From Alopecurus myosuroides (lineage: Eukaryota > Streptophyta > Magnoliopsida > Poales > Poaceae), in contig CM054057.1 in the NCBI GenBank assembly GCA_028641055.1, positions 401,564,814 to 401,628,813 of the forward strand: a stretch of DNA of 64,000 nucleotides. The letters are read 5' to 3'. The position numbers and the translations under genes were made by a program. Below are positions 34,441-44,304 of the stretch, piece after piece. The notes beneath the pieces are model-generated. The model saw nothing but the letters and a program-made list of their open reading frames with translations. It was not told the DNA's origin and did no database searches. How positions within the stretch are numbered: position 1 is the first letter of the stretch; the number at the start of each line of letters is the position of its first letter.

Positions 34441-37400
34441 GTTGGCGCCCACCGTGGGGCCTGCGTCCAAAGGTGTTTACATCACGGGAGAAGCTCGGAA
34501 GAGTATGGAGAACTTTGTCGTCGGCGAGATCTACTCCAATGACGAAGGAGAGCAGATAGTGGACAATTCCGGGTGGGAGTTGGAGCCGGATCACTTCGAA
34601 TCCGGATCCATGGTGTCAATCGGCCAAATCAATATCTTCATCGGCATGGTACGTACGCTCAATTTGAAAGGACAATATCATGTGCATGTTACAGGGACTT
34701 CCAGCAGGGACAAAGGGGCGTTGAAGCAAACAGTGGATCCAGCCTCCTCGGCCACTTCGGGATCCTTGAGATGGGCGGAGCAAGAGGTAACATGGAGCAG
34801 AAGGGATCACCCGGAAGGAATAAAGCACCCCGGAACCTTGGCATTAGTGGTGGCACCCCAGGTCAATGGTTACGAGCTGAAGAAAGTCTTGATGGATGGA
34901 GGGAGTAGTATCAACATCCTATATTGGGAAACCTTCTTGCGCATGAACCTCAAGGAGTCCCAGCTACAAAAAAGTTCGACGGTGTTCCATGGAATCGTGC
35001 CGGGTCATTCGGCACGCCCCGAAGGAAAAATTGCGTTGGAAGTAGCCTTTGGAGAATCGGTAGATAACTATCGGGTGGAGTGGCTCACGTTCGAGGTAGT
35101 CAAGCTGCACAGCCCCTACCACGCTCTGTTCGGAAGGCCGGCTTATGCTAAGTTCATGGCTAGGCCGTGCTACGTGTATCTGCAATTAAAGATTCCGGGC
35201 CCCAAGCAGACCATCACTATCCATGGAAACCGGGATATAGCAGCCGAGTGCGATGAGGGAGATTCAGTAATGGCCGAACAAGCCTGCAGGAAGGAAGAGC
35301 TTCAGTATTACCGGTCGCAGGTGGATCCGGATGATGGTACAGCGTTGAGAAGGCCAGATGCTGAAGACGAAAGAGTGAAGTTCAAGGCAGCTCAAGATAC
35401 CAAGAAAGTAGATTTTGTGGAGGGAGATCCCACCAAGCAATTCACTATAGGGTCCAATCTAGATGATGCGCAAGAAAAGGCTCTGGTGGAATTCATCCGT
35501 TCAAATGTGGATGTGTTTGCTTGGACACCCAGCGACATGCCGGGTATTCCCACTGAGTTGGCAGAGCACAGTTTGCACGTGGATCCCAAGGCCAGGCCTG
35601 TGAAGCAAGGTATGAGAAAGATGAATGAGGAAAGGAGAAGAGCTATAGGTGAGGAAATCGCGCGACTATTAACCGCAGGCTTTATCATGGAAGTATTTCA
35701 CCCCGACTGGTTAGCAAACCCGGTTCTTGTGATGAAAAAGACAAATGAATGGAGGATGTGTATCGATTTCACGAGCCTCAACAAGCATTGCCCAAAGGAT
35801 CCGTTCGCACTACCAAGGATAGACCAAATCATAGACGCGGTAGCCGGAAGCGACTTGCTGTGTTTCCTGGACGCATATTCGGGGTACCACCAGATTAAAC
35901 TCAAAAGGGAGGATTGGGAGAAAACGTCATTCATAACCCCTTTTGGGGCCTTCTGCTACAAAACCATGACGTTTGGATTGAAAAATGCGGGCGCAACTTA
36001 CCAACGATGTATTCAGAAGTGCTTCGAGGACCAAATTGGGCGCAACGTGCACGCGTATGTGGATGACGTGGTTATTAAGACCCGGAAGGCAGAAACGTTC
36101 ATTGATGATTTGAAGGAGACATTTAAAAACTTGAGAAGGTACCAGATGAAGCTTAACCCAACGAAGTGCGTATTTGGAGTCCCGGCTGGGAAGTTACTCG
36201 GCTTTATAGTCTCCGAGAGAGGAATCGAGGCAAACCCGGACAAAATCAAGGCCATCCAAAGTTTGAAGAAACCGGAAAATTTGAAGCATGTTCAAAAGCT
36301 CACGGGCTGCGTAGCAGCCTTGAGCCGGTTCATATCCAGGCTTGGAGAAAAGGCAATACCCTTGTATCGGCTTTTGCGGAAGTCAGATAAGTTCGTGTGG
36401 GATCAGGAGGCAGATGAGGCGTTTGAAGCGCTAAAAAAGCAATTGTCGGAAGCACCAGTACTAGCAGCCCCGGGTCCTAAAGAACCTATGTTATTATACG
36501 TGGCCGCCGGTCCCCGGGCCGTCAGCGCGGTAGTTGTCGTAGAACGCAAGGAGGATGGGAAGGGATACCCGGTCCAAAGGCCGGTTTATTATGTCAGCGA
36601 GGTGTTATCGGAAGCAAAGCAGCGTTATCCACATTGGCAAAAGTTGGTGTTTGGGGTCTTTATGGCCAGCCGGAAGTTGAAGCCATATTTCCAAGAACAT
36701 CCCATAACAGTGGTTAGTTCAATACCAATGTCGGATATCATCAGAAACTCGGATGCAACGGGAAGAATAGCCAAATGGGCAATAGAGATGGGAGATTATC
36801 ATATCAGCTACGAGCCCAGATCAGCAATCAAGTCACAGGCTTTGGTCGATTTTGTTAACGACTGGACACACACTGGAATGGCTACTATAGTCCCAAATTC
36901 CGAGTCATGGACCATGCACTTCGATGGATCAAAGCAGTACGAAGGGTCAGGAGCTGGAGTGGTGCTGACGTCGCCAAAGGGGGACAAACTAAGTTACGTG
37001 CTACAGATTCACTTCGATTGTTCAAATAACGTGGCCGAGTATGAGGCCCTACTGCACGGCTTGAAGATAGCCAAGGAGATGAACATCAGAAGGATACGAT
37101 GCTTTGGGGATTCGGATCTTGTGGTGCAGCAGGTATCAGGAACCTGGGATAGGAAGGACGCCACTATGGCAGCGTATCGCAGAGAGGTTGATAGGGTTGC
37201 CGGGTGTTTCTCCGGGTATGAAGTAGAGCACATAGACAGAAGAAAAAATGAGGCAGCGGATGCACTCGCCAGACTCGGCTCGCGTAGAGAGCCGGTTCCA
37301 CCTAATGTTTTCCTGGATGAGCTATGGCGACCGTCAGTTAAATCCGAGTCTGAGGAAGAACTAGCAAATCGAGACCCGGATGAGGAGTTTGTGGCTACAA

Positions 37401-38698
37401 TACGTACTGTTCCCGAGTGGACAGAGCCATATCTGGCCTATCTATCACGGGGCGAATTGCCAGAGCAGGAAGTATTAGCAAGACAAATCTTGAGGCGGGC
37501 AAAAGGATATACTATTATCAATGGGGAGCTGTACAAGAGAAGCGCGACAGGAGTCTTTCTGCGCTGCGTGACACCGGAAGAAGGCCGACAAATCCTTAAG
37601 GAGATCCACGAAGGTGATTGTGGGCATCATGCGTCCACAAGATCCCTTGTGGCTAAGGCCTATCGGCATGGGTTCTTCTGGCTCACGGCCTTAACAGACG
37701 CGGAGCGGATAGTGGCAAGATGCGATGGATGTCAAAGGTACGCTCGCCAAACTCATGTGCCGGCTATGGAGTTACGGACAATACCACTAACCTGGCCATT
37801 CGCTGTTTGGGGTATGGACATGGTTGGCCCTTTCCATATGTCACCATGCAAGAAGACACATCTTTTAGTGGCTGTCGATAAGTTTACCAAGTGGGTGGAG
37901 GTTATGCCGGTTACCAATTGTGAAGCGGCCACAGCAGTCAAATTCCTGAAAAGAATCATATACCGGTTTGGATATCCCCACAGTATAATCACTGACAACG
38001 GAACCAACATGTCCCTTGGAGAGATGGAAAAATTTTGTGGCAACAATGGAATCAGGCTTGATGTGGCATCAGTGGCACATCCGCAAGCCAACGGGCAAGT
38101 GGAGAGGGCGAACCAAGAGCTACTTCGAGGATTGAAACCGCGGCTAAGGGTCCCTTGTATCAGGGCCGCTGGAGCGTGGGTTGAAGAACTCCCTTCCGTG
38201 GTCTGGGGTATCAATACTACACCTAACCGGTCCACCCAGATGACGCCTTTCTTCATGGTTTACGGCGCAGAAGCAGTATTACCAAGCGACATCATTCATG
38301 ATTCACCAAGAGTGACAGCCTACGTCGAAGTGGAGAACGAGAAGAACCGGCAAGACGCCGTGGACATGTTAGAAGAACAAAGGGAGCAAGCCTTAGAAAG
38401 GTCAGCCATATATCAGCAGGATTTGCGAAGATATCATAGCCGGCGGGTAAAAAGCCGGGTCTTCCAGGAGGGAGACTTGGTCCTGCGCTTGGTTCAAACA
38501 AACGAGGGAAAACACAAGCTATCGCCGCCATGGGAAGGACCTTTCATCATAAGCCGGAGTCTACATAATGGGTCATATTACTTGGTAGATGCAAGAGAAG
38601 AATCGGCCACAGTCAACGACACTGCTCATACTACTGCACCTATGCAAGAAAGAGATAGACCATGGAACGTGGCTCAGCTACGTCCATACTATACTTAG
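34343..38698 (+). CDS. Inner Tat Pol polyprotein without Gag (PR-RT-RH-aRH-INT)
   Basis: A single uninterrupted frame; the first ATG (34343, MSSFELNPLPN) lies in the LTR, giving 1451 residues. A leader of about 150 residues aligns weakly with the outer element's N-terminus (GSMVSIGQINIFIG). No Retrotrans_gag core or zinc segment follows; protease comes next (LMDGGSSINILY, DGGSS at residues 185-189). RT includes FLDAYSGYHQI and YVDD at 572-575. A first RNase H, then an archaeal-type RNase H from about 858 (HFDGSK, SNNVAEYEA, FGDSDLVVQQ, NEAADALARLG). Integrase has GHHASTRSLV near 1090, CDGCQ, MDMVGPF near 1157, TDNGTN near 1217, NGQVERAN near 1251 and a tail ending RPYYT. All catalytic motifs are present and the frame is clean, so enzymes could be made. 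It would need Gag from another element. Confidence 0.93.
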   Translation: MSSFELNPLPNTCVDLPLDQLPPVTSAVIIPRQLAPTVGPASKGVYITGEARKSMENFVVGEIYSNDEGEQIVDNSGWELEPDHFESGSMVSIGQINIFIGMVRTLNLKGQYHVHVTGTSSRDKGALKQTVDPASSATSGSLRWAEQEVTWSRRDHPEGIKHPGTLALVVAPQVNGYELKKVLMDGGSSINILYWETFLRMNLKESQLQKSSTVFHGIVPGHSARPEGKIALEVAFGESVDNYRVEWLTFEVVKLHSPYHALFGRPAYAKFMARPCYVYLQLKIPGPKQTITIHGNRDIAAECDEGDSVMAEQACRKEELQYYRSQVDPDDGTALRRPDAEDERVKFKAAQDTKKVDFVEGDPTKQFTIGSNLDDAQEKALVEFIRSNVDVFAWTPSDMPGIPTELAEHSLHVDPKARPVKQGMRKMNEERRRAIGEEIARLLTAGFIMEVFHPDWLANPVLVMKKTNEWRMCIDFTSLNKHCPKDPFALPRIDQIIDAVAGSDLLCFLDAYSGYHQIKLKREDWEKTSFITPFGAFCYKTMTFGLKNAGATYQRCIQKCFEDQIGRNVHAYVDDVVIKTRKAETFIDDLKETFKNLRRYQMKLNPTKCVFGVPAGKLLGFIVSERGIEANPDKIKAIQSLKKPENLKHVQKLTGCVAALSRFISRLGEKAIPLYRLLRKSDKFVWDQEADEAFEALKKQLSEAPVLAAPGPKEPMLLYVAAGPRAVSAVVVVERKEDGKGYPVQRPVYYVSEVLSEAKQRYPHWQKLVFGVFMASRKLKPYFQEHPITVVSSIPMSDIIRNSDATGRIAKWAIEMGDYHISYEPRSAIKSQALVDFVNDWTHTGMATIVPNSESWTMHFDGSKQYEGSGAGVVLTSPKGDKLSYVLQIHFDCSNNVAEYEALLHGLKIAKEMNIRRIRCFGDSDLVVQQVSGTWDRKDATMAAYRREVDRVAGCFSGYEVEHIDRRKNEAADALARLGSRREPVPPNVFLDELWRPSVKSESEEELANRDPDEEFVATIRTVPEWTEPYLAYLSRGELPEQEVLARQILRRAKGYTIINGELYKRSATGVFLRCVTPEEGRQILKEIHEGDCGHHASTRSLVAKAYRHGFFWLTALTDAERIVARCDGCQRYARQTHVPAMELRTIPLTWPFAVWGMDMVGPFHMSPCKKTHLLVAVDKFTKWVEVMPVTNCEAATAVKFLKRIIYRFGYPHSIITDNGTNMSLGEMEKFCGNNGIRLDVASVAHPQANGQVERANQELLRGLKPRLRVPCIRAAGAWVEELPSVVWGINTTPNRSTQMTPFFMVYGAEAVLPSDIIHDSPRVTAYVEVENEKNRQDAVDMLEEQREQALERSAIYQQDLRRYHSRRVKSRVFQEGDLVLRLVQTNEGKHKLSPPWEGPFIISRSLHNGSYYLVDAREESATVNDTAHTTAPMQERDRPWNVAQLRPYYT
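34443..34459 (+). other. Primer-binding site of inner Tat element
   Basis: TGGCGCCCACCGTGGGG, two bases after the LTR end, identical to that of the outer Tat. It is translated within the polyprotein (RQLAPTVG). Confidence 0.8.
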
Positions 38699-39709
38699 CA
38701 GAAAATGATGTAACAGGCAGCAGGTTTCAGACGCACTCTTTTCCTATCCAGGGCACCCTTGGGGACTGGATGGGTTTTTAATGAGGCGGCTTGCTGGCCT
38801 AATTTTCTCATATCAAATAAAAAGGGGATTATCGAGAAAAGAGACAATTGTCATTTATACGGCGTAAAATATTTAGGTCTTGAGGGCTAGTTGCTCCTAC
38901 AAGCACAGCTGCAAACTCAAAAAAGACCCGGCCTTGATGCCAATGAGTTATAGGGGCCGGCAACTCGAAAAAACGAGTGCGGCTACAATCTTATAACCGG
39001 ACAAAGAAGTCCAAAATTCTCGTCTATTCTTACTTAAGCTCGATGTGACTCGCAACAAAGTGGCATGATCTGTTCGCCTACGATTACTATCAGTCATGAG
39101 ACCCAAAAGGGACTTGTTTGACCCAGTTTTCGTATTGATGTAACAACATGGTATCCACGCGAAAGCCGGCTTATAGTACAAGATAGTCGAAAGGGTCATC
39201 TAAACCACAGGTTATGCAGAGTATAAGGCTTACAGCCGGAAACTCAACGATTATCAAGCATAACTTCAAACCTCATAAAAGCTGTCCTGAAGTTTTGGGC
39301 ATCCAGCGATGGGCGATTCGTTTCCTTGAAAAGAAACAATCATGTGTCCTAGACGCGGAAACCCGGGCTGGGGACTTATGAGCTCTAATGAGGAAACAAC
39401 ATCATCCAGCCGATTAAATTACAACGAGCCACGCATCCGGGTCTCAGACGAAACCCGGAGGACGGGCTTTGCTAAGAAAAAAGAAGTATAAGTTATCGAG
39501 AATAAAGCAAGTGGATATCAAGAATAAGAAAACGCAAAGATACATTCATCAAAAGCCCAAAGGGGCGCAAAGTGCATCGGGAGTTTAACTCAAAGTATTA
39601 CAATATCATAAAAGTATCAAAAGAGCACAGGCGCTCTGCTTAAACGAATAGTAAAGCTGTTGTAAACGACGCTTCGCCGATTGACGCATGTGGAATGATA
39701 AGCGTTACT
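38699..39709. other. Gap between convergent genes of inner Tat
   Basis: About 1 kb between the stop of the sense ORF and the stop of the antisense gene. No gene seen. GGGGACT motifs occur near 38761 and 39370. Confidence 0.6.
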
Positions 39710-42700
39710 TCAAGCTGCAGGATCCACCTTGGCCTTGCCCTTGGTGCCACTTGGATCAGTAGTAGTCTCGGGCTGCGCAGCAGAAGTTGCAGGAGCAGAG
39801 TCGACCTCGGCCTTCTTGGCGGCTTCTTCCTTTAACTTGATCGCTTCCTCCCTCCAACGGACAAGCATATCGAACGGCTGGGGGCGGTCAGCCTTGACAA
39901 CCTTGTCATTAGCATCATAAGCCGGAAGAATCACATCAATTTCTAAGGCATCAGCGATAACACTAGCCGGATGACGGACTTCTTTCTGAATAGCCTTGAA
40001 GTCCTTTGGCAAAAACTTGGACCCATCCAAGTTGAACTCTGGGAATCCGCTCATAAGCTTGGACAGCTCTAGCTTGGGAGCGTAGGCCTTAGCTAACGCG
40101 AGTCCCCGGGTTACCCCAAAGCGGCAGGAGGACCGTTTCCAATGCCAAATCCATTCGGGGATGGTAGAGCAGCTCTCTAGTAACTTCTTCATGTTATCTG
40201 GCCTGATACCCGGCAGACGTAACTCGTCAAGTATCCAACTGACTCCGCTGCAAAGTTGGCGAAGAGTATTCTTGATGGTTTTAAGCTTGGCAGCATCATC
40301 TCCTTCGGGGGCAGCGTCATGTGGCCCTGCTAAAAAAGGCAAAAGAAGCAAAGATAGTAGGCAAACAAGTGCAGTTGTTCAAATCAAAGTAATCCGAGTC
40401 ACAAAAGGTGAAATTCAAAAATCTTACCAGTTGCGGTACGATAAACACCATCAATTTGAGCAGAAAGAGTTGTCAGTTTGCCTTTTGCCTTACGAGCTCT
40501 CTTCTTGTACTTTTTCGTCATCTTCTGGCACCTGTGAGCCTCAGTCTCAGCAGCTTCACGAAGGGCCGCTTCTTTTTCAGCAAGCTTGGTGGATTTGGCC
40601 AGTTTCTTCTCCAACTGTGAAACATAGTCCTGTAGGGAAGCATGAAGAAGGGTCAGCCAGAAACATTATGCAAAGTTCCAAGCAAGCTACCTAGTAATTT
40701 ACTCGGAACTTGGGGACTATATATGGAATCAATTGGTGTTAGTCGGGATTACCTCGTGCTTGAGTATTAAGGCATCTAGTAAGTTTTCTTCGTCACCCTT
40801 CAAGGTATGAAGGGCATCTAGCATCTGAGCAAAGGTCATGTCTTCAGGACGAAGTTGAGAAGGGCCGGAGGATTGGCCCTCTTGTGGAGGAGCTGTTCCG
40901 GGTCTGGGGGTCGAAACCCGGGTCGTTTGAACGTCCGGGTTAGGAGAGCCCGGCTTGGTCTCCAAGATGATGTCTTCGTCCACTTCTTCAGAGGGCTGGG
41001 GTGATGCAGTTTTCGGTGGAATTGGGTCCTTGAAAGGGTCTTCTTCTTTTCCGTCCTCGGCCTCGTCTTCAATCTCAACGTCCATGTCATCACTCGGCTT
41101 CTCCTCTTCCTGTCCTTCCGGTTCAGGAATATCCTGGTCGCTCAGCGTAACTGTGGCGCTGAAGACAAGAAGGAGGACATGGATCGGTGGAAGGTACCGA
41201 AAAAGGAAAGGTAACAAGTACGAGAAAATGCAAATAAAGGTAGTTACCCGGTATTTACGGCGTAGTCCGGAGGAAGTTCGCCACTGGAAGCGGATGACGT
41301 TGGCAAGAGCACTGGCTGCGGGACGCGAAATTGCCCGGCAAGTGGATGAGTAGGAGACGGGTGACGCTGAGGAGATTGGGAAGGTTGAGCTGGAGGGGTA
41401 CTGGCTCGATGAGTAGGTGAAGTGGGAATACCCGGGTTAAGGGGATCATCCCCCGGAGAATTCCGGGTCACCCTACGTTTAGTCGGAAGAGGATCCTTCA
41501 AGAAGGGTGAATGTGATAATCGCTCGTTAAGTTCATGCATAGCAGCAAAGGAGTAAGGCGCACGAGACACAGAAGAGAAGGGAACCTTTTCAACTACCCC
41601 TCTAGCCTTCCTTTTGTTTCCAACTGGAGGCTCCCGGTCAGACTCGGTGGCTTCCGGGTCATTTTCTTCTTCCTCCTCGTCATCCCCCGACCCTGAAAGC
41701 CGAGTAAGTATCAGATAAGGGAAACAGCACAGATAAAAGGCAGGTATAAAGGTTATGGAGGAATACCCTCATCATCATCCACAGACTCGACCTCTTCTTC
41801 GGGGTCTTGAGAAGGAGGAGAGTTTTCGACTTTCCAGAAGGGATCGTCAGCCTGTAAACAGGTAAATACAAATGATGGTTAAAGGCTGTAGCGGACGAAA
41901 GTACTGAAATAAGAAAAAGGGGGCAGGACTCACCGCTGGGGCGGGATTCTCCCGAGTAAACGGGGGTAACCCGGCGGTGTTCTTTATGACGTCCAATCTC
42001 TCCACCAAGAAGCCCTTGATGGTCTTGATGGTGTTACCGGCAGGGAAGTTTTTGGTGGAGTAGCGGAGGGAGTCTGTGATATGGCCCGAGTATTCGTGCA
42101 GCAGTTTTGAACGAATGGAGTTGGGTTGAACCCGGAACTCCACCCAGGTCTTTACTAAGTTGAGCCCGAGAAGGCCATGGGCTGAGAAAGCTGCTAGTTT
42201 GGCCAGAAGGGGCTGAATCGCTTCCCTATCAGGATCAGGCGCAAAAGCATTGAAAGACGCGGAGGGTTCGAGGGGGGTCTCCGAGTAACCCGGCAATTTC
42301 CTCTCGCCATCCGGAGAGGTATCATGGCAATAGAAGAAGGATAGCTGCCAATTTTTGGCGTGGGAGTTCAGATTAAGGGCTGGCATCAGCGAGTGCTTGC
42401 GGCGTTGGATAGATATCCCGCCGCAAGTAAGGATTGCTCCGTCATCGCTCTCGCGGCACGGTTCACAGTAAAATAACTCGGTAAAAAGAGCTAGGCTTGG
42501 TTGAATGCACAGGTAAGACTCGGACAAGACTATGAAGTGGGTGATGTTCAGCATAGAGTTAGGCCCTATGTCGAACACCCGGAGGCCGTAGTGGCTTAGG
42601 ATTTCTCGGAAGAAGGGGTGACCCGGAGGACGGAACCCCCGGATCACGTGCTCGGTAAAGCAGATTACCTCATTCCCGGTAGGAGTGGGACGGGTCTCAT

Positions 42701-42863
42701 CGCCAGGAGCCCTCCAGTGTATTTCCTTTTGGGAAGGAAGGATTCCTAGCTCGGCCATCCCATCCAGTTTGGCCTTCGTTGTTGAAGACCGGCCCCAGTC
42801 GGCAGAAGCGGTTTGGGAGGTCTTTGCAGGAGCCGGGTGTTTTCCCTGTCTTTTAGGAGCCAT
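39710..42863 (-). CDS. Inner Tat antisense gene, six coding exons, 894 aa, Transposase_28-like
   Basis: Predicted CDS on the minus strand: 42863-41934, 41851-41767, 41692-41248, 41158-40753, 40629-40428, 40326-39710. Every intron has GT and AG ends and the six exons join in phase to 895 codons including a TGA stop. Start MAPKRQGKHP. Exon 1 carries a domain resembling Pfam PF04195 (VIRGFRPPGHPFFREILSHYGLRVFDI, NITHFIVLSESYL). Exons 2-4 are acidic and Pro/Ser-rich with NKRKARG and TKRRVTR. Exon 5 is a coiled coil with KKYKKRARKAKGK. Exon 6 is helical (LRQLCSGVSWILDELRLPG, CRFGVTRGLALAKAYAP). The lysine clusters suggest nuclear entry. An acceptor at 42873 and donor at 43386 suggest a 5' UTR intron. 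The function is unknown; such antisense ORFs are known in the Tat lineage, and a regulatory or nuclear role is a guess. Confidence 0.8.
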
Positions 42864-43635
42864 GGAGCTGACCTGCAAGGGACAAGAAATGTGTGGGGTA
42901 AGATTCGGAACATCAACTCATTTGAATCTGGAGACATTAAGACGCTGAAGGCTAAAACAAGACCCGGGTAATGCGCTACGAAGCTAAGTGCTGAAGATTT
43001 TCCGGGTGTCGGATGAAGTTGAGTAAATTGTTAATTACTTACGTATTGAGGTGGGTTGGGTGAACATGGATGGTTGCCCATACCTTACTGAGGAGGGATT
43101 AACTGGAAAAGAAGGATTATCCGGGTGTTAATGCGGCAGGCGGAGAAAACAAGGCGGAACGGATCTAGAATCGAAGGACTTGCAAGTAATCTTATATGAA
43201 GTTTAATGGTTAATAAGGGCGCGGAAATGGGTGGTGATTGCGTATCAGGTGCTAGAAGAAGCTAAGGACTATCGAAGCGGACTAATTTGATGGTTCCCTA
43301 AAATTGATTTGCGGGTTGACTCAGATCCAATCTTGGTCAAATTGATGAAATTGCCGGTTTCAGTTGGATGGTTGAGAGGGGCTTACCGAAGGAGTTGAGG
43401 TCCGAACTGAGGCCGGTGCGCGGCGCGGCTTGAGTGTCTCACCACAGTCCTTGATGAAAGAAACAAGAGCGTGGCGGCGGGGCTCGATGGCGGCGCTGGA
43501 GAGCTCGAGGTCGGGTGCGGCCGGAGGTGGCCTTATCTCTGGAAGCGCGCGTGAGCCCGGCGGCCGGAACTGTGAGGGAGCGAGGAGAAAGAAATGACGA
43601 AACGAGGTGAATGGTTTAGGGTTACCCTCTGCTGA

Positions 43636-43643
43636 TATTTATA
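43636..43643 (-). promoter_or_regulatory. TATA box of inner Tat antisense gene
   Basis: TATAAATA on the minus strand, about 200 bp inside the 3' LTR border. The outer Tat element has the identical octamer at 46980-46973 upstream of its antisense ATG, in otherwise diverged sequence. Confidence 0.6.
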
Positions 43644-43834
43644 AGGGAGGTGGTGAGCTCACCCGCGGCCAGAAAGCCGGAAATTGCGGAACAGTAATTA
43701 TCCGCGCGGATTTGGCGTTGTGGGCGTTCGGAGCAAGGGTTCAAATATGGAAAGGCCCATTAGGCGTTCGAGGAAGGATCGAGCTATCGGGATAGCGAGC
43801 GCCTCAAGAATGAATCCATGAAGCCCGCGCTATC

Positions 43835-43845
43835 CTGGGGACTAC
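43835..43845 (+). other. Polypurine tract of inner Tat element
   Basis: CTGGGGACTAC directly before the 3' LTR start TGATGAGG at 43846. It shares GGGGACT with the outer element's tract. Confidence 0.7.
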
Positions 43846-44299
43846 TGATGAGGGGATAGTAACCCGGTATGCCAACTCCCAGGTGTAATCCGGCCCAAAC
43901 GGCGGATGGACCAAATCCGGCTAAGAACAAAGAAGCTTCAGAAAGGCCCAGGGCTTGTAAGGATCGTAACCCGGATTGTGGGTTATGGTAAGGAAAGTTA
44001 GGTTTGTATATAGAGTTCGAGTAGGACTCAAGGAGCGCTTTGTATGGCAAGCCAAAGGGGGTATGAGTACTATATAAACCAACCCCTAGGCTTCGCCTGA
44101 GAGAGATTCAAGTCATAACTGTAACACCTATTATCGAGTATCCAGTATAATCATATCGAGATCCGGCGAGTTGTTTTCCGGCTCTTAGATTGCTTTTCGC
44201 CATGTCTTCCTTCGAGCTAAACCCTCTCCCAAATACCTGTGTCGACTTGCCCCTAGATCAGTTACCCCCGGTAACATCTGCCGTGATTATCCCACGACA
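43846..44299 (+). repeat. 3' LTR of inner Tat element
   Basis: 454 bp, same as 33987-34440 with no difference seen by eye. Followed by the target-site copy CAGCT. The ATG-containing start of the polyprotein is repeated here without its downstream part. Confidence 0.95.
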
Positions 44300-44304
44300 C
44301 AGCT

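Larger units (their letters stand above)
42864..43845 (-). promoter_or_regulatory. Upstream region of inner Tat antisense gene (5' UTR intron, promoter)
   Basis: On the minus strand, GTAAGC at 43386-43381 and a pyrimidine-rich stretch ending TTGCAG at 42873 frame a likely 5' UTR intron of about 514 bp. A TATAAATA box lies at 43643-43636. No other gene is visible. On the plus strand the same stretch ends in the PPT next to the 3' LTR. Confidence 0.55.
33987..44299 (+). mobile_element. Inner Tat-lineage element, Gag-less, complete with TSD
   Basis: 10,313 bp, bounded by two 454-bp LTRs and the 5-base duplication CAGCT (33982-33986 and 44300-44304). The LTRs read as identical, so this is the youngest insertion in the left arm. 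Order: LTR, PBS, a single protease-RT-RNase H-aRH-integrase ORF (34343-38698), an intact-looking antisense spliced gene (42863-39710), PPT, LTR. It interrupts coding exon 4 of the outer element's antisense gene. No Gag domain is present. Confidence 0.95.

Noticed and set aside
43607..43795. 62-codon plus frame next to the inner Tat 3' LTR
   Set aside because: Short, no motif, and it overlaps the minus-strand promoter region and the PPT.
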